A stretch of DNA of 64,000 nt from Qiania dongpingensis (GTDB taxonomy: Bacteria > Bacillota > Clostridia > Lachnospirales > Lachnospiraceae): the NCBI RefSeq assembly GCF_014337195.1, contig NZ_CP060634.1, forward strand, positions 1,054,001-1,118,000. The letters are read 5' to 3'. The translations under genes and the position numbers were made by a program. The notes under the pieces were generated by a model. That model had not been told where the DNA came from, searched no databases, and saw nothing but the letters and a program-made list of their open reading frames with translations. Within the stretch, counting starts at the first letter, position 1, and every line of letters starts with the position of its first letter. Below, one piece after another: positions 43,143 through 51,980 of the stretch.

Positions 43143-44651
43143 TTATAAATCAGCGACACCGGTAGAAAGCGCAGTCAGATAATCCATGCTGATCTTTTCT
43201 CCAGTAACTTCTCCAATAATTACCCCTTTGTCAAAAACCAGCACCCTGTCCGCTATCCGGCTCACCTCTTCACAGTCCGAAGATACCAGTAAAATGGAAC
43301 GCCCATCTTCTAACCCGGTTTTCATCATATTATAGATGTCCGCTTTCGCACCAACATCTACACCGATCGTCGGATCTTCCAAAATAAGGATCTTGCTCTC
43401 CGTTTCAAACCATCTGGCGATCATTACCTTCTGCTGATTTCCTCCGCTCAGGGTGCCCATCAGGTCATTGCCGCTGTTCGCCTTTATTTTATATTTTTGG
43501 ATTGCCTGTTCACACCGCTCATCCTCTTCCTTTTCCTTCAGCAGCTGACACATCCCTTTTCCATTGACTGTCGGATTTATATAAATATTTTCCCGGACCG
43601 TAAACATCGGGGCAATTCCTTCTTCCTGCCGTTTACTGGAGATAAAGCCGATACTCTGTTCCATCGCTTTTCTGGGCTTATTCAGTCTGGCTTCTTTTCC
43701 TTCCACATAAACAAAGCCGCTGTCCAAAGGCTCAGCTCCCCAAATACATCTGCCCGCCTCATTATGTCCGGCCCCTTTCAGACCAAATAATGCAAGAATC
43801 TCTCCCCTGTGAAGTTCAAAAGATACAGGACCGACAAAGCCAGTATTCATATCTCTGACTTTCAGTACAACATGACTGTCCCTGTTCTCCTTCTTTGATT
43901 TCACAAAAACATCCGTAAGCGGTCTCCCGATAATGTCCGCAATCACATTTTCCGCTTTCACCTCTGAAGCAGAATAGGAACTGATAAAGCCTCCGTTTCT
44001 CAGCACCGAAACTCTCTGCGATATCCGGAATACCTCATCCATTCGATGAGATACATAAATAATCGCGATATTCTGTTTTCGTAATGTTTCGATCATCTGG
44101 AACAGGCGCTCAACCTCTTTTTGCGGCAAAGTGGCTGTCGGTTCATCCAGGATCAACAGATCGACTTCCCGGTATAATGCTCTGGAGATAGCAACCAGTG
44201 AACGATCCGCCGCCGATAAAGTCGAAACCAATGCGTCGGGATTCAGAACGCAGTCCATCTTCTGCAAAAGGGCTGCCGCTCTCCTGCGCGTCTCCTTCCA
44301 GTTTATAAATATTCCCTTTTTTACATACCCTGCAATAGAAGCAATATTTTCAGTTACACTCATATCTTCCGCAAGACCAAGATCCTGATGAATAACTGCC
44401 AAACGCAATCTACCGACTTCCAGGCCAATATCTTCCCCGCCATAAAAGAGCTTACCTTCCTGACAGCTGTATACTCCACTCAATATTTTAATCAAGGTGG
44501 ACTTTCCCGCCCCATTTTCTCCGAGGAGGGCATGAACCTCACCCCGATAAAAATCCAGGGAAACATTATCCAAGGCTTTGGTCCCTCCGAAGGTTTTGGA
44601 TATATTCCGAACTTTTAACAAAGGGTCTTCTATCGTCTTGTCTACCGCCAT
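43143..44651 (-). CDS. Sugar ABC transporter ATPase with two ABC domains (RbsA-type)
   Basis: A 502-residue duplicated ATPase. The first domain has HALLGENGAGKSTLIKIL, signature LSAADRSLVAISRAL and LLILDEPTATL. The second has ALFGLKGAGHNEAGR (Walker A degenerate, as is normal for this family), signature LSGGNQQKVMIARW and LILEDPTIGVDVG. This layout is that of RbsA/MglA/XylG importers. ATG 44651 has AGGAG 9 bases upstream; 19 codons of the longer frame are probably untranslated. It lies between the binding protein and permease genes. Confidence 0.93.
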   Translation of the reverse strand: MAVDKTIEDPLLKVRNISKTFGGTKALDNVSLDFYRGEVHALLGENGAGKSTLIKILSGVYSCQEGKLFYGGEDIGLEVGRLRLAVIHQDLGLAEDMSVTENIASIAGYVKKGIFINWKETRRRAAALLQKMDCVLNPDALVSTLSAADRSLVAISRALYREVDLLILDEPTATLPQKEVERLFQMIETLRKQNIAIIYVSHRMDEVFRISQRVSVLRNGGFISSYSASEVKAENVIADIIGRPLTDVFVKSKKENRDSHVVLKVRDMNTGFVGPVSFELHRGEILALFGLKGAGHNEAGRCIWGAEPLDSGFVYVEGKEARLNKPRKAMEQSIGFISSKRQEEGIAPMFTVRENIYINPTVNGKGMCQLLKEKEEDERCEQAIQKYKIKANSGNDLMGTLSGGNQQKVMIARWFETESKILILEDPTIGVDVGAKADIYNMMKTGLEDGRSILLVSSDCEEVSRIADRVLVFDKGVIIGEVTGEKISMDYLTALSTGVADL

Positions 44652-44733
44652 GCCTGTTTCTCCTTTCAGTAAGGCACGGAGGAATCCGGCGTCCATCTTC
44701 CTCCGCACCTGTCTGCTGCTTAAATGTCAAACC

Positions 44734-45942
44734 TCACTGCACACCCCATATTTCTTTATAGTGATCCTGGAAATTATTTCCGGGAGTCCATACACTGTCA
44801 GTGCCTCCCTCAGAATCGACATTATCTTTTGTTACGATATGCATCTGAGGAGACCACACATATTGTTCCTCACCGTTGAAATAACGGTTTAATTCATCCA
44901 CGCACATATATCCAAACAGTAGACCGGGCTCTGGAACTGTCGCCACCTGGTATTCTCCCTTTCGGATCCGTTCATAAGCAGCGTTCTCACCGTCGGACCC
45001 AATCAGCTGAATATTCTCCGCTCCTGCATTTCTAATCGTAGGGATCAGATAATCAAAAAACGCGTCTGCTATACAAAGCACATAAAAATCATCCCCATAT
45101 GTTGATATCCAGCTTGCCATCTTAGAGGGCAGGGTGGTGGCCCAATCGTCTCCGATGGTATAGAATTCCAGAACCTCCATTCCTGCTTGTTCTACGCGCT
45201 CTTTCATGGCTTCGCCTTTTACACTGGCAATCGAATGGTTTGCATTGTAGATGATAACCACCTTTCCTTTTCCCTGACTGTCTGCAATCGCATAATCAGC
45301 AATGGCATGGCCAATGGATTTAGGGTCTGAGGTATTGTTATACAATAAATTTTCTTTTTCATCCGGACCTACGGTAGCAGAGGCATGGATTCCCACTGTT
45401 GGAATACCTTTTTCCTTTGCCTCTTCAATAGATGCCTGAAGGTTTGACGTATTGGCCGAGGTTACAATTCCGTCAACGCCTAAGGCGATCGCCTGAGAAA
45501 AGCAGGACATCTCCGTCGTCACATCTCCCTGTCCGTCCATGATCACATATTCCCAGCCGGCAACTTCACAGGCCTCCGCAACTGCATCTCCCCAAAGTGC
45601 CTCTCCGCCATTGGAAGAATCCTGATTTATAATCGCGATTGTCTTGCCTTCTGCGATCTTAGGGCCGTCTGTGGGACCCGTCCATTCCGTCCAGGCACCG
45701 GTTTCTTTTTCAAATGCCGAAATAATCTCGTCCAGCACTTCGGAACCCGCCTCCTCTTCAGTAGTCTTGGCAACAGTTGTCGTCTCCTCCTTGTCTGCCT
45801 CTGTAGTTTCTTTCGCCTTAGTCTCTTCCGTCTTGGTTTCTGCCTTCGTCCCTTCTGTCTCCTTGCTTCCGCAGCCCGCAAAGATTAACGCCATTGTCAG
45901 AACCACACACATGACTGCCATAAATTTTCGATACCTTCTCAT
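44734..45942 (-). CDS. Sugar-binding lipoprotein of the ABC importer
   Basis: A 402-residue periplasmic-binding-type protein (Peripla_BP_4, ribose-binding fold) tethered to the membrane. The signal peptide ends in a lipobox, LIFAGCGS, with Cys at about 24. A Lys/Glu/Thr-rich linker of about 45 residues follows (ETKTEETKAKETTEADK). The ligand domain includes IAIINQDSSNGGEALWGDAV, VDGIVTSANTSNLQ, and VKGEAMKERVEQAG. The ligand should be the substrate of the operon, a sugar acid or its lactone or precursor. ATG 45942 has AAGGAGG upstream. Confidence 0.93.
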   Translation of the reverse strand: MRRYRKFMAVMCVVLTMALIFAGCGSKETEGTKAETKTEETKAKETTEADKEETTTVAKTTEEEAGSEVLDEIISAFEKETGAWTEWTGPTDGPKIAEGKTIAIINQDSSNGGEALWGDAVAEACEVAGWEYVIMDGQGDVTTEMSCFSQAIALGVDGIVTSANTSNLQASIEEAKEKGIPTVGIHASATVGPDEKENLLYNNTSDPKSIGHAIADYAIADSQGKGKVVIIYNANHSIASVKGEAMKERVEQAGMEVLEFYTIGDDWATTLPSKMASWISTYGDDFYVLCIADAFFDYLIPTIRNAGAENIQLIGSDGENAAYERIRKGEYQVATVPEPGLLFGYMCVDELNRYFNGEEQYVWSPQMHIVTKDNVDSEGGTDSVWTPGNNFQDHYKEIWGVQ

Positions 45943-45976
45943 CTTCTTCCTCCTTTTATACTTTTATCATCAGCCG

Positions 45977-46735
45977 TTATCGGCCTGATTTCAGCTTTCT
46001 TATAAATTCCTCTGATATTCTCGCCTGCTCGATACTCGCTGCCGCGAGCTCCTTCGCCACCTGCATAAGAGGCTTGCCGCCCGCCTCCCTGCCTGTAGGA
46101 ATGGTCGTTTTGCACTCCGCTCCGTCTAAGCCCCTGACCGCTTCCAGAAGATATTTCGTCTCTTCATCGGGGATGGCGATAAAGCCATACTTATCCGCAT
46201 GAACAAACATGCCGGGCTCGATGGTAGTCCCGTACATTTCTACTGCTGTGCCGAACCGGACGGGACAGGAGTAGGCGTGTCCCACGCCCAGGCGTTTCGC
46301 CAGCATTTTAAATCCTCCGTAAGCCCCCTCATCTACATCTCTGACGTATCCGTCGGTAATGCCGCCGGAGCAGCCCAGTGCCCGATAAGCGTTCCCCGTC
46401 ACTTCCCCGAAAATAGAACCCTTGCTGTCCGGCGCCTCCAGGTCTTTGGCGATCAAAATCTTGGGGCCGGGAATTCCCGCCAGATATTCATACAGATCGC
46501 CAAAAGGATTCTTTCTGGAAAGTCTCTCCGCTTTATCCCCGCATACATATTCCACTGTCACGGCAAATCCGGTCATCGGCCCCATCTGCGGTGTAAAATC
46601 GGTAATTTCTCCCCAGCTGCAGTTGCACTCCAGCCTGTCTCTATCGGCAACAGCCTCCCATCCGTTATAAATGGTCGGTGTATTGAAACGCCGAAGCTCC
46701 AGAATATCCGCATGTGACAAATAATGTGCTCCCAT
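45977..46735 (-). CDS. RraA-like / HMG aldolase-type family protein
   Basis: A 252-residue member of the RraA-like superfamily, which includes 4-hydroxy-4-methyl-2-oxoglutarate aldolases and sugar-acid decarboxylases or dehydratases as well as RNase E inhibitors. Family segments are FNTPTIYNGWEAV, FGEVTGNAYRALGCSGGITDGYVRDVDE (in part; the G-x(4)-RD substrate and metal site) and PGMFVHADKYGFIAIP. RNase E control is unlikely in a Firmicute catabolic operon, so an enzyme is preferred. ATG 46735 (MGAHYLSHAD) has GGAGGAG upstream. The true substrate is unknown. Confidence 0.85.
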   Translation of the reverse strand: MGAHYLSHADILELRRFNTPTIYNGWEAVADRDRLECNCSWGEITDFTPQMGPMTGFAVTVEYVCGDKAERLSRKNPFGDLYEYLAGIPGPKILIAKDLEAPDSKGSIFGEVTGNAYRALGCSGGITDGYVRDVDEGAYGGFKMLAKRLGVGHAYSCPVRFGTAVEMYGTTIEPGMFVHADKYGFIAIPDEETKYLLEAVRGLDGAECKTTIPTGREAGGKPLMQVAKELAAASIEQARISEEFIRKLKSGR

Positions 46736-46749
46736 ATTTTTCTCCTCCT

Positions 46750-47826
46750 TTAATCCAGATACTTTCCATATCCGGAAACATCCAGGCATTTCCCCTCCGC
46801 TGTTCTCTTCATATCCTCCAGTACCTTATAAGGGACAGGAACGCCGTTCCTCACGCTGTCCGACTCACAGGCCGCCTCGATCTCGCCAGGATATTTCGGC
46901 GCCTGAAAGCCTTCTTTTACAGGAAGCGCATGAAGGTAATCAATGTAATCGTCCACGTCCTTTCTGTAATCAGCCGCATCTGTAAAAGCATCCAGCCGCA
47001 TTGCCATGAAGCAGTGGCTTGTCTTTGGCATGTCCTTCGTGAGACCGCCGAACATTCGGTGGAACTCCCCTCCGGCCAGAGCCGACGTAAACATCTCCAT
47101 GATGACACCCAGGCCAAAGCCTTTATGTCCGCCAAAGGGCATCATAATATATTCATTGATATCAAATTTATCAGGATCTGTAGTCACGGCTCCGTCCGGC
47201 CCCATCCAGGCGCCCTCCGGAAGCGGTCTGCCAAGCCGCTTATATTCCCATATCTTTCCCTGCGCCATATGTCCTACGGAAATGTCCAGGCACATATTGG
47301 CATATTTTCCGGCGGGAATTGCAAATGAAAATGGATTGCTTCCGATTCCGCGTCCGCTTCCGCCTACGGCGGCGACAATCGGAATGGCATTTGTCGCCGT
47401 AAATCCGATCAGATCTTTATCCTGGGACAGAAGATAGGACCACAGCCCCGCCGCGCCGTAGTGGTTGCTCCCTCTCACCGCCGTAAAGGCGATTCCGTTT
47501 TCTCTGGCTTTCTTTTTGGTCAGTTCCACCGCTTTATAGCTGACCACCGCGCCCAGGCCGTTATTCCCCTCCAGTACCGTGGAAAAAGCGGTCTCCTTTA
47601 TCACGTCCAGTTTTGTCACCGGAGAGAAGGTCCCCTCTTCCAGCTGCTCCACATAGCTGGGAATTCTCACGAGACCGTGACTCTTTACCCCCCGCATATC
47701 CGCATAGACCAGAGATCTGGACAGCGCCGCCGCATCCTCCTCATTCATACCGCAGGCCTCGAATATTTTCGTGCTAAGCCCAATTAATTCCTCTTCCCCA
47801 ATCCTCAGTATCCGTTCCGCTTCCAT
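46750..47826 (-). CDS. Ldh-family (malate/L-sulfolactate/L-lactate type 2) dehydrogenase
   Basis: A 358-residue NAD(P)-dependent dehydrogenase of the Ldh_2 family, with the characteristic VYADMRGVKSHGLVRIPSYVEQ (catalytic His), GSNHYGAAGLWSYL, GIGSNPFSFAIPAG and GGHKGFGLGVIMEMFTSALAGG (in part). It would oxidise a 2-hydroxy acid to a 2-oxo acid, here probably a sugar acid. ATG 47826 has GGGAGGG 4 bases upstream, so the 53-base overlap with the kinase gene looks real and implies translational coupling. Confidence 0.93.
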   Translation of the reverse strand: MEAERILRIGEEELIGLSTKIFEACGMNEEDAAALSRSLVYADMRGVKSHGLVRIPSYVEQLEEGTFSPVTKLDVIKETAFSTVLEGNNGLGAVVSYKAVELTKKKARENGIAFTAVRGSNHYGAAGLWSYLLSQDKDLIGFTATNAIPIVAAVGGSGRGIGSNPFSFAIPAGKYANMCLDISVGHMAQGKIWEYKRLGRPLPEGAWMGPDGAVTTDPDKFDINEYIMMPFGGHKGFGLGVIMEMFTSALAGGEFHRMFGGLTKDMPKTSHCFMAMRLDAFTDAADYRKDVDDYIDYLHALPVKEGFQAPKYPGEIEAACESDSVRNGVPVPYKVLEDMKRTAEGKCLDVSGYGKYLD

Positions 47827-49096
47827 GATTACCCTCCCTTAACCTGTAATGCCTGAAAATTTTCAATAAGGTATCCTTTTCTCCAAATCCGCCTGCTTTT
47901 GTGACTGCCAGAAGGCGTCTACCCTCAAAATCCAGTTCCGACTGCACCACTCCGGGAAGGATCTCCTTCTGCGGTTTGATGCGAAATCCATCCATGCCAG
48001 ATACGATTCCATAAAGGGTATCTCCGCCGAAGACTGCTACGGCCTCCAGTTTCGTTTCGCGTATAAGCTTCGCCACCATCTGGCCGACATTTCCCGCGAT
48101 CCTCAGATGCTCCCTGCTCTCTTCCTGTTCTTCCTTTCTGATCTCAGGAAGCTCCGTTTCGTTTGACAGTTTGATGATAAGACTTCCCGTCTCCCGAAGG
48201 ACCCGCTCCCATTCCCGCATATCTCTGGCTCCGCAGACCGTCTCAAAATATCCTGAGAGTTTTTTTTGCTCCCTGGTAAGAGTCACGCTGGGAATTCCTG
48301 CTTGTTCCGCCTGGTAAAGCTGCTCAAAAGAAGCTTTATTCAGGCTGCCGCATACGACCAGGAGCTCATCCACACCTCTGTCCCTTCCCAGCTCCTCCAC
48401 GTGGAATCTTATGATCTGGGGAAGCTTCGCGGCAAAACCGGCATTCCCCGCCAATAAAAGCTGTTCTTTTCCCTGGCGCCTGATCTGCTTCGCGATTAGT
48501 CCCAATTCCTCGTCGGTCTGGGCATCAATGATGGCTGCCTTTCCCTTTTCTTCCCGAAAGATCCGTTCAATATCCTCCGGACCGGCAAGTATTGTCGGAA
48601 GAGACGACTGTCCGCTGATAATAGCAGGTATACTGCTTTCTGCCACGGGAGTGAAAGGATCCTCCGCAAATTCTGTCATTCCGACAGGCACCTCGCCGAT
48701 ATATTGGATTCCGTTTCGGGTGAACCTTCCCAAAGCTGGGAATGCCGGAATGAAAAGAAGGGGAGAATCTGTAAAACCGCTTCCGTCTCTGACCGCTTCC
48801 AGCTCACTGCCCACATTTCCTCTCATGGTGGAATCCACCTTCTTATATATGTAGTGAATCCCATTTTTCACGGCCAGTTCTGTCACCCCTCTGACAGCTT
48901 GGTATGCTTTCTCTGCTTCAATATGACGGCTCTCTGTGTCCACCACAAGAACCTCCACATCCTCGTCGAATTCTCCGAAGCACCCGGGAAGGCCATTTGC
49001 AAGCACCACCAAAGTCGAAATCCCGAATTTTGAAAATTGTACGCCGGTATCCATCGCACCCGTAAAATCGTCGGCTATTACCAATAATTCAATCAA
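47774..49096 (-). CDS. Four-carbon acid sugar kinase family protein (DUF1537, DtnK/OtnK-type)
   Basis: A 440-residue kinase. The N-terminal sugar-binding domain has VIADDFTGAMDTGVQFSKFG and YKKVDSTMRGNVGSELEAV. The C-terminal ATP-binding domain has VFGGDTLYGIVSGM and VTKAGGFGEKDTL. DUF1537 kinases phosphorylate threonate, erythronate and related four-carbon acids at the 4-position, providing the substrate for PdxA2. The start is TTG 49096, with AGAGG 10 bases upstream, 18 bp after the dehydrogenase stop. Its last 17 codons overlap the Ldh-family gene. Confidence 0.92.
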   Translation of the reverse strand: MIELLVIADDFTGAMDTGVQFSKFGISTLVVLANGLPGCFGEFDEDVEVLVVDTESRHIEAEKAYQAVRGVTELAVKNGIHYIYKKVDSTMRGNVGSELEAVRDGSGFTDSPLLFIPAFPALGRFTRNGIQYIGEVPVGMTEFAEDPFTPVAESSIPAIISGQSSLPTILAGPEDIERIFREEKGKAAIIDAQTDEELGLIAKQIRRQGKEQLLLAGNAGFAAKLPQIIRFHVEELGRDRGVDELLVVCGSLNKASFEQLYQAEQAGIPSVTLTREQKKLSGYFETVCGARDMREWERVLRETGSLIIKLSNETELPEIRKEEQEESREHLRIAGNVGQMVAKLIRETKLEAVAVFGGDTLYGIVSGMDGFRIKPQKEILPGVVQSELDFEGRRLLAVTKAGGFGEKDTLLKIFRHYRLREGNHGSGTDTEDWGRGINWA

Positions 49097-49114
49097 TCAG
49101 ACGCACCTCTGCTT

Positions 49115-50146
49115 TCACGGAATCAACAGCATCTTCCCCGGGGCTCCACCCTTCAATGCCGCAAACGCCTCCTCGTAATCCTTCAGGTCAAAAACACCGC
49201 CTATGATTTTCTTTACATCAAACCGGCCGCTCTTTATCAGCGCTTCACAGTCGTACCATGTCTGGTACATCAGTCTGCCCGTAACGCCGTTCACCTTCGC
49301 TTCTTTATATATAACAGCATTATTGATGTCCAGGCTGAGGGGGCCGTTTGCAAGCCCTACGAAGGTAAATCGCCCGCCCTTCTTCAGTGCCTCAAAACCG
49401 CCCTGAATCGCCCGGCCGTTTCCAGTATAGTCCACGACCACATCCACGCCGCAGCCGCCGGTCAGTTCCATGACCAGAGCCTTCAGATCCTGTTTTCCAG
49501 TGTTGACAGCATAGTCAGCTCCCAGTTTCTTCGCTTCCTCCAGCTTTCTGTCAATAACATCGGTAGCAATGACCAGACTTGCTCCTGACGCCTTAGCCGC
49601 TCCCACGGCGCAGAGACCAATGGGGCCGCAGCCCAGGATAACGGCTGTCTTTCCGCCGATCTCACCGGACAAAACACCGTGGACCCCTACTCCCATCGGT
49701 TCCAGAAGTGCTCCCGTCTCATAATCCATAGAATCATCCAGTTTCCACAGACAGTCTTTATGTACAGGAATATATTCCGCAAAGGCTCCCGGCGCCTGAA
49801 CACCGATGATCTTCATATTCTCACAGATGTGCTGGTTCCCTGTTCTGCACTGAATGCAGTGATTGCAGGGGATATGTGTTTCCCCGGCCACCCGGTCACC
49901 GATGGCATATCCGCTCACCTGGCTTCCCAGACTGACAATCTCTCCGGCAAATTCATGGCCGAATACCATCGGCAGTTTCAATCTTTCCTGTGCATAAGCC
50001 GTCCAGTCATAAATGTGCATGTCCGTTCCGCAGATTGCCGTGGCATGTACTTTCACCAGTACCTCATTTTCCTTGATTTCCGGTACTGGTATATTTTCAC
50101 AATAGCACGCGCCCGGTTTTTCTTCCGTTTTGCATAATGCCCGCAT
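49115..50146 (-). CDS. Zinc-dependent medium-chain alcohol dehydrogenase (threonine dehydrogenase-like)
   Basis: A 343-residue zinc dehydrogenase resembling L-threonine 3-dehydrogenase and sorbitol dehydrogenase. The catalytic zinc site is ICGTDMHIYDW and GHEFAGEIV, the structural-zinc cysteines are in CNHCIQCRTGNQHIC, and the NAD site is AVILGCGPIGLCAVGAAKA. It would oxidise a secondary alcohol of a sugar or sugar acid. ATG 50146 has AGGAGG 7 bases upstream. It is the first gene of the operon, preceded by a promoter and two palindromic operators. Confidence 0.93.
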   Translation of the reverse strand: MRALCKTEEKPGACYCENIPVPEIKENEVLVKVHATAICGTDMHIYDWTAYAQERLKLPMVFGHEFAGEIVSLGSQVSGYAIGDRVAGETHIPCNHCIQCRTGNQHICENMKIIGVQAPGAFAEYIPVHKDCLWKLDDSMDYETGALLEPMGVGVHGVLSGEIGGKTAVILGCGPIGLCAVGAAKASGASLVIATDVIDRKLEEAKKLGADYAVNTGKQDLKALVMELTGGCGVDVVVDYTGNGRAIQGGFEALKKGGRFTFVGLANGPLSLDINNAVIYKEAKVNGVTGRLMYQTWYDCEALIKSGRFDVKKIIGGVFDLKDYEEAFAALKGGAPGKMLLIP

Positions 50147-50210
50147 TTTTTGCCCTCCTGTCCGATCGTTTTATATGATCTGCATGATTCTTTGTGTATT
50201 TATGATTCAA

Positions 50211-50239
50211 ATTATACATTTTATAGAATTCTCCGGCAA
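50211..50239 (-). promoter_or_regulatory. Promoter of the sugar-acid operon
   Basis: Minus-strand TTGCCG (50234-50239) and TATAAT (50211-50216) with a 17-bp spacer, 65 bp before the first start codon. Confidence 0.65.
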
Positions 50240-50258
50240 TGATATAAAACACGATTTT

Positions 50259-50358
50259 TGTTTTATTTTAAAACATTTTTTCATTTTCCAGAATTTTCCA
50301 TTTTACATTTTGAACTTTTCTTGGATCTATATGTAATATTTTGTTTTAAATTGAAACA
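50259..50358 (-). promoter_or_regulatory. Two palindromic operator-like sites upstream of the sugar-acid operon
   Basis: TGTTTTA-TTT-TAAAACA (50259-50275) is a perfect palindrome and TGTTTTA-AAT-TGAAACA (50342-50358) a near copy, 83 bp apart. The first lies 20 bp upstream of the -35 box. Such sites suit an IclR- or GntR-type regulator, which is not encoded nearby. Confidence 0.55.
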
Positions 50359-50417
50359 TTTATGCGATAAGATTTTCCGGCCGGCTTATCAGTTGGTTGC
50401 CGAAGAACCAGTTCCGT

Positions 50418-50666
50418 ATGGTGAGAAAAAGGATTGATTGTTATGGACGAGAATATTTCATTTTTGGCAAAACCAGAATTAAGGTCTATGAGCATTTTGC
50501 CGAGAATGGAAAAATACTTGAAGAACTGCTTTGTGATGTGATTAAGTATACCCAAGGGCACCCCTTAATTCATGCCCTCCAGGCGGGCGCACTTCATGCG
50601 GCAAGGTATGATACAAAATACTTTTTAGAATCATTTTTCGTTAGCTCCAACCAGAATCCAGACTGA
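50418..50666 (+). CDS. Small hypothetical protein whose 3' end runs into repeat copy B
   Basis: An 82-codon frame starting MVRKRIDCYGREYFIFGKTR. The segment KVYEHFAENGKILEELLCDVI is vaguely like small transposon-associated TnpW-type proteins of Lachnospiraceae. The last 16 codons come from repeat copy B, which begins at 50618, so the element seems to have replaced the original end. No good ribosome site precedes ATG 50418. Possibly a gene fragment. Confidence 0.4.
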   Translation: MVRKRIDCYGREYFIFGKTRIKVYEHFAENGKILEELLCDVIKYTQGHPLIHALQAGALHAARYDTKYFLESFFVSSNQNPD

Positions 50667-51337
50667 CACCAGCAGAAGTTCCGGGCCGTCACGATTTCGG
50701 TTCGCTGGCGATACAGGGGCCGCTTTATCCCCGCTCCGGGAGTACCGCTCACATGTCGGCGGGAAATCTGGATGATTTCCCGTCTCCCATTCGCTCAGAA
50801 ACGGAATCGGTATTTTTCGTTTCTGCCTCCCTCCTCCTGGGGAACACCGGCCTCTGCCCTGCGGCACTCACCTTTAGGCCGGCCCGGAATCTTTCTGCCG
50901 GCGTCTTTTCTGCCGCACCTTTTCGGATGACTTCCATTTCATGATTCCAGAAAAGAATCGGATATCCACACAGCCCGCGTGCCTAACGGCAGCGGGCTGC
51001 GGCAGACCGTCCCAATAGCTTTTGAGGCAAACGGAAGATACTTTGATGCGGGAGGAGGAGCAGGAGGAAGGATCCGATTCCATCGTAAGGCGAGCACCGC
51101 AAAGCCGTTAGCAGGATCTTCCCGGCCGCAGGGAGGCAAAAACCGTATATCATACGGGTTTTTGTTGGAATCTGACATGGAAAAATATCGATTTATCCAT
51201 GTCAGTTGGAAAGGACCGACTGGAGGCCGCAAAGATCGTGGTTACGGCTGCCAGCGAGCCGCCTGGATGGAAGCGGATTTCCTCTTGCTTTGTGAACCAG
51301 ACAAAGAAAGCTTGTTTGAAAGATATACAAAGGTATA
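50618..51337 (-). repeat. 720-bp structured non-coding repeat, copy B, inverted relative to copy A
   Basis: The reverse complement aligns with 11932-12656 along nearly all its length. Its left end, ATACTTTTTAGAATCAT (50618-50634), differs by one base from the copy A terminal repeat. The right end has diverged and lacks the last 17 bp; the TetR promoter now starts there. The hairpin CGGGAAATC/GATTTCCCG (50760-50782) matches the copy A stem with its closing T-A pair changed to C-G. No gene lies in 50667-51341. Confidence 0.8.
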
Positions 51338-51341
51338 CTTC

Positions 51342-51389
51342 TTGAAATTTTGAACATCGTTCAGTATAATATGATTGAACGCCGTTCAA
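51342..51389 (+). promoter_or_regulatory. Promoter and twin operators of the TetR-flavin reductase operon
   Basis: TTGAAA (51342-51347) and TATAAT (51365-51370) with a 17-bp spacer. TGAAC-ATC-GTTCA (51351-51363) sits in the spacer and TTGAAC-GCC-GTTCAA (51375-51389) just past the -10. Two near-identical palindromes 25 bp apart around the promoter indicate autorepression by the TetR protein. Confidence 0.85.
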
Positions 51390-51404
51390 AAAGGAGATGT
51401 TACT

Positions 51405-51977
51405 ATGGATAGCAAAGAAGCAATCATACAGGCAACGATTACGCTTATCGAAGAAAAAGGAGAACATTTAGAGGAAATAACCGTCCGTGATATATGCAAA
51501 AATGCAGGCGTTGGTTTAGGGCTTGTAAATTATCATTTTGGGAGCAAAGAGAAACTGATAGAAATGTGTGTAGAATGCATTATAAACGGAATCGTAGAAC
51601 GCTTCCAGAATATACGGGAGGAAACAGAAAACCTTCCGTCTTTTGAACAATTAGAATATCTCGGCAATATGACGCTGGATTTTCTATTTGAACATTTCGT
51701 TGTATCCAAAATTTCAGTTCTTACCGATATGCGGACCCCAAAATCCAATGATAACACCCACAGAACCTATGCGGCATATTTGCCCCTTGTTGCAGCCTGC
51801 CGCCCCGATTGGGATAAGCCAACTGTAAAGCGAAAAACTTTCTGTCTGATTACAATTATGCAGCAGATATTTTTGCGGTACGAAACAATATCGAAGATGT
51901 TGGATATTGATTTAAGTCAAAAAGACAATCGAAGAAAGTTTCATACACAGATACTTCACGATATTTTAGAGGTATAA
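51405..51977 (+). CDS. TetR/AcrR-family repressor
   Basis: A 190-residue regulator. The N-terminal HTH is typical of TetR (KEAIIQATITLIEEKG, ITVRDICKNAGVGLGLVNYHFGSKEKLI in part). The remaining 140 residues are a helical ligand-binding and dimer domain. ATG 51405 is chosen because AAGGAG lies 8 bases upstream; the first ATG of the frame would overlap an operator. It is followed 3 bp later by a flavin reductase gene and is probably autoregulated through twin palindromes in its promoter. Confidence 0.9.
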   Translation: MDSKEAIIQATITLIEEKGEHLEEITVRDICKNAGVGLGLVNYHFGSKEKLIEMCVECIINGIVERFQNIREETENLPSFEQLEYLGNMTLDFLFEHFVVSKISVLTDMRTPKSNDNTHRTYAAYLPLVAACRPDWDKPTVKRKTFCLITIMQQIFLRYETISKMLDIDLSQKDNRRKFHTQILHDILEV

Positions 51978-51980
51978 ACA

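Noticed and set aside
45740..45860. Repetitive sequence resembling a short repeat array
   Set aside because: It encodes the Thr/Glu/Lys linker of the sugar-binding lipoprotein. The repeats are codon-level, with no spacers, and no cas genes are near. Not a CRISPR array.
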